A stretch of 64,000 nucleotides of DNA from NCBI GenBank assembly GCA_002702065.1, contig NZXX01000004.1:195748-259747 (forward strand), written 5' to 3'. A program made the translations under genes and the position numbers. Position 1 is the stretch's first letter. Every line of letters begins with the position of its first letter. Below, piece after piece: positions 63,540 through 64,000 of the stretch. A model generated the notes under the pieces. That model saw only the letters and a program-made list of their open reading frames with translations, was not told the origin of the DNA and did not search any database. This DNA is from Anaerolineaceae bacterium (GTDB taxonomy: Bacteria > Chloroflexota > Anaerolineae > Aggregatilineales > Phototrophicaceae).

Positions 63540-64000
63540 ATGAACGATAACCGTGAAGCGCCCGCGCGCCAGCTCATTTTTGTCTTTATTCTGATCTGCC
63601 TTGTCATTGTGGGCGGGGGCATTTTGCTGCTGGTAACGCGCCCACAGCCGGTGCAGATCACGATTCACCCGCCCGTGCCTACCGCCACAACCGCGCCAAC
63701 GGCCACGCCCGGTCCTATCGAGGTCTACATCACCGGGGCGGTGCAGCAGCCACAAACCACGCTCCGCTTACCCGCAGGCAGCCGCGTCGAAGATGCCATT
63801 GATGTCGCCGGAGGTCTGCTGGAGGATGCCGACCTTGACCGCGTCAATCTGGCCCTGATCCTGCGCGATGGCGATCAGGTGCATGTGCCATCACTGGCGG
63901 GCGAAAACACGCTGCTGGCGACGCCGAATACTGACGGAGTCGTTCTGGTCAACCGCGCTACAACCGAAGAACTCCAGTCACTGCCCGGCATTGGCCCGGC
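63540..64000 (+). CDS. comEA: ComEA-like DNA-binding protein, partial at window edge
   Basis: At least 153 residues; the 3' end is cut by the window. A membrane segment (about 12-33, LIFVFILICLVIVGGGILLL) is followed by a Pro/Thr spacer (41-55) and an SLBB-type domain (IEVYITGAVQQPQTTLRLPA onward). The beginning of the helix-hairpin-helix is VNRATTEELQSLPGIGP. It binds incoming DNA during natural transformation, at the outer face of the membrane; comEC often follows. The ATG follows a good promoter. Confidence 0.9.
   Translation, partial: MNDNREAPARQLIFVFILICLVIVGGGILLLVTRPQPVQITIHPPVPTATTAPTATPGPIEVYITGAVQQPQTTLRLPAGSRVEDAIDVAGGLLEDADLDRVNLALILRDGDQVHVPSLAGENTLLATPNTDGVVLVNRATTEELQSLPGIGP

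Overview
The window looks like a chromosomal stretch of a Chloroflexota bacterium, probably of the Anaerolineae or a nearby lineage. This rests on several features seen together: a fused transaldolase/glucose-6-phosphate isomerase, very acidic TPR proteins packed with Pro-Asp-Trp-Leu motifs, FHA and roadblock signalling proteins, Pro/Thr-rich linkers in exported proteins, a DUF3090 gene trio shared mainly with Actinobacteria, and TGTAGGGGC-type inverted repeats. The DNA is moderately GC-rich and densely coding. GTG and TTG starts are common, and one CTG start is likely. No rRNA, CRISPR array, insertion sequence or prophage is visible. The only RNA gene seen is a tRNA-Leu(CAA).

Layout. 1-5.8 kb: tal-pgi fusion, a flavin-barrel protein, a GT4 glycosyltransferase and a metallophosphoesterase. 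5.9-12.3 kb: a sugar-utilisation block (Gfo/Idh/MocA oxidoreductase, ThuA-like protein, two aldo/keto reductases, an atypical LuxR-type regulator, xylulokinase). 12.2-17.3 kb: a membrane GT-C glycosyltransferase, FHA and roadblock signalling proteins, and trmD. 17.5-24.4 kb: a divergent Hsp70, a CPA2 antiporter with a possible PII-like partner, a PLAT protein, two lipoproteins and two tandem-paralogous membrane proteins. 24.5-25.5 kb: an HTH-LAGLIDADG protein beside tRNA-Leu. 25.5-28.9 kb: ECF sigma/anti-sigma pair, Nudix hydrolase and AzlC/AzlD exporter. 28.8-34 kb: five minus-strand genes (MFS, FAD oxidoreductase, methyltransferase, YfcE-type phosphodiesterase, sugar-nucleotide epimerase). 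34.2-36.1 kb: the conserved phosphomutase/DUF3090/SCO1664-kinase trio.

36.3-48.8 kb: secreted 5'-nucleotidase, membrane TPR protein, Uma2 nuclease, secreted beta-propeller-like protein, and a pair of giant acidic proteins, the first with an in-frame tandem array of exact 147-bp period. 48.8-53.4 kb: ndk, rsfS, an MFS transporter and tex. 53.4-56.7 kb: a DUF104/PIN toxin-antitoxin pair, another MFS transporter, and a small Ras/Arf-like GTPase coupled to a possible regulator. 57-64 kb: CPA1 antiporter with a C-terminal NAD-binding domain, gamma-carbonic anhydrase, RluA-type pseudouridine synthase, secreted HtrA-like protease, a nitrilase-superfamily protein lacking its catalytic cysteine, and the start of comEA, cut by the window edge.

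The best leads for undescribed biology are the [DE]WL-repeat protein pair, the GTPase/partner pair, the solo HTH-LAGLIDADG protein, the phosphomutase/DUF3090/SCO1664 trio and the cysteine-less nitrilase. All functional calls come from reading motifs and family knowledge; no database search was run.
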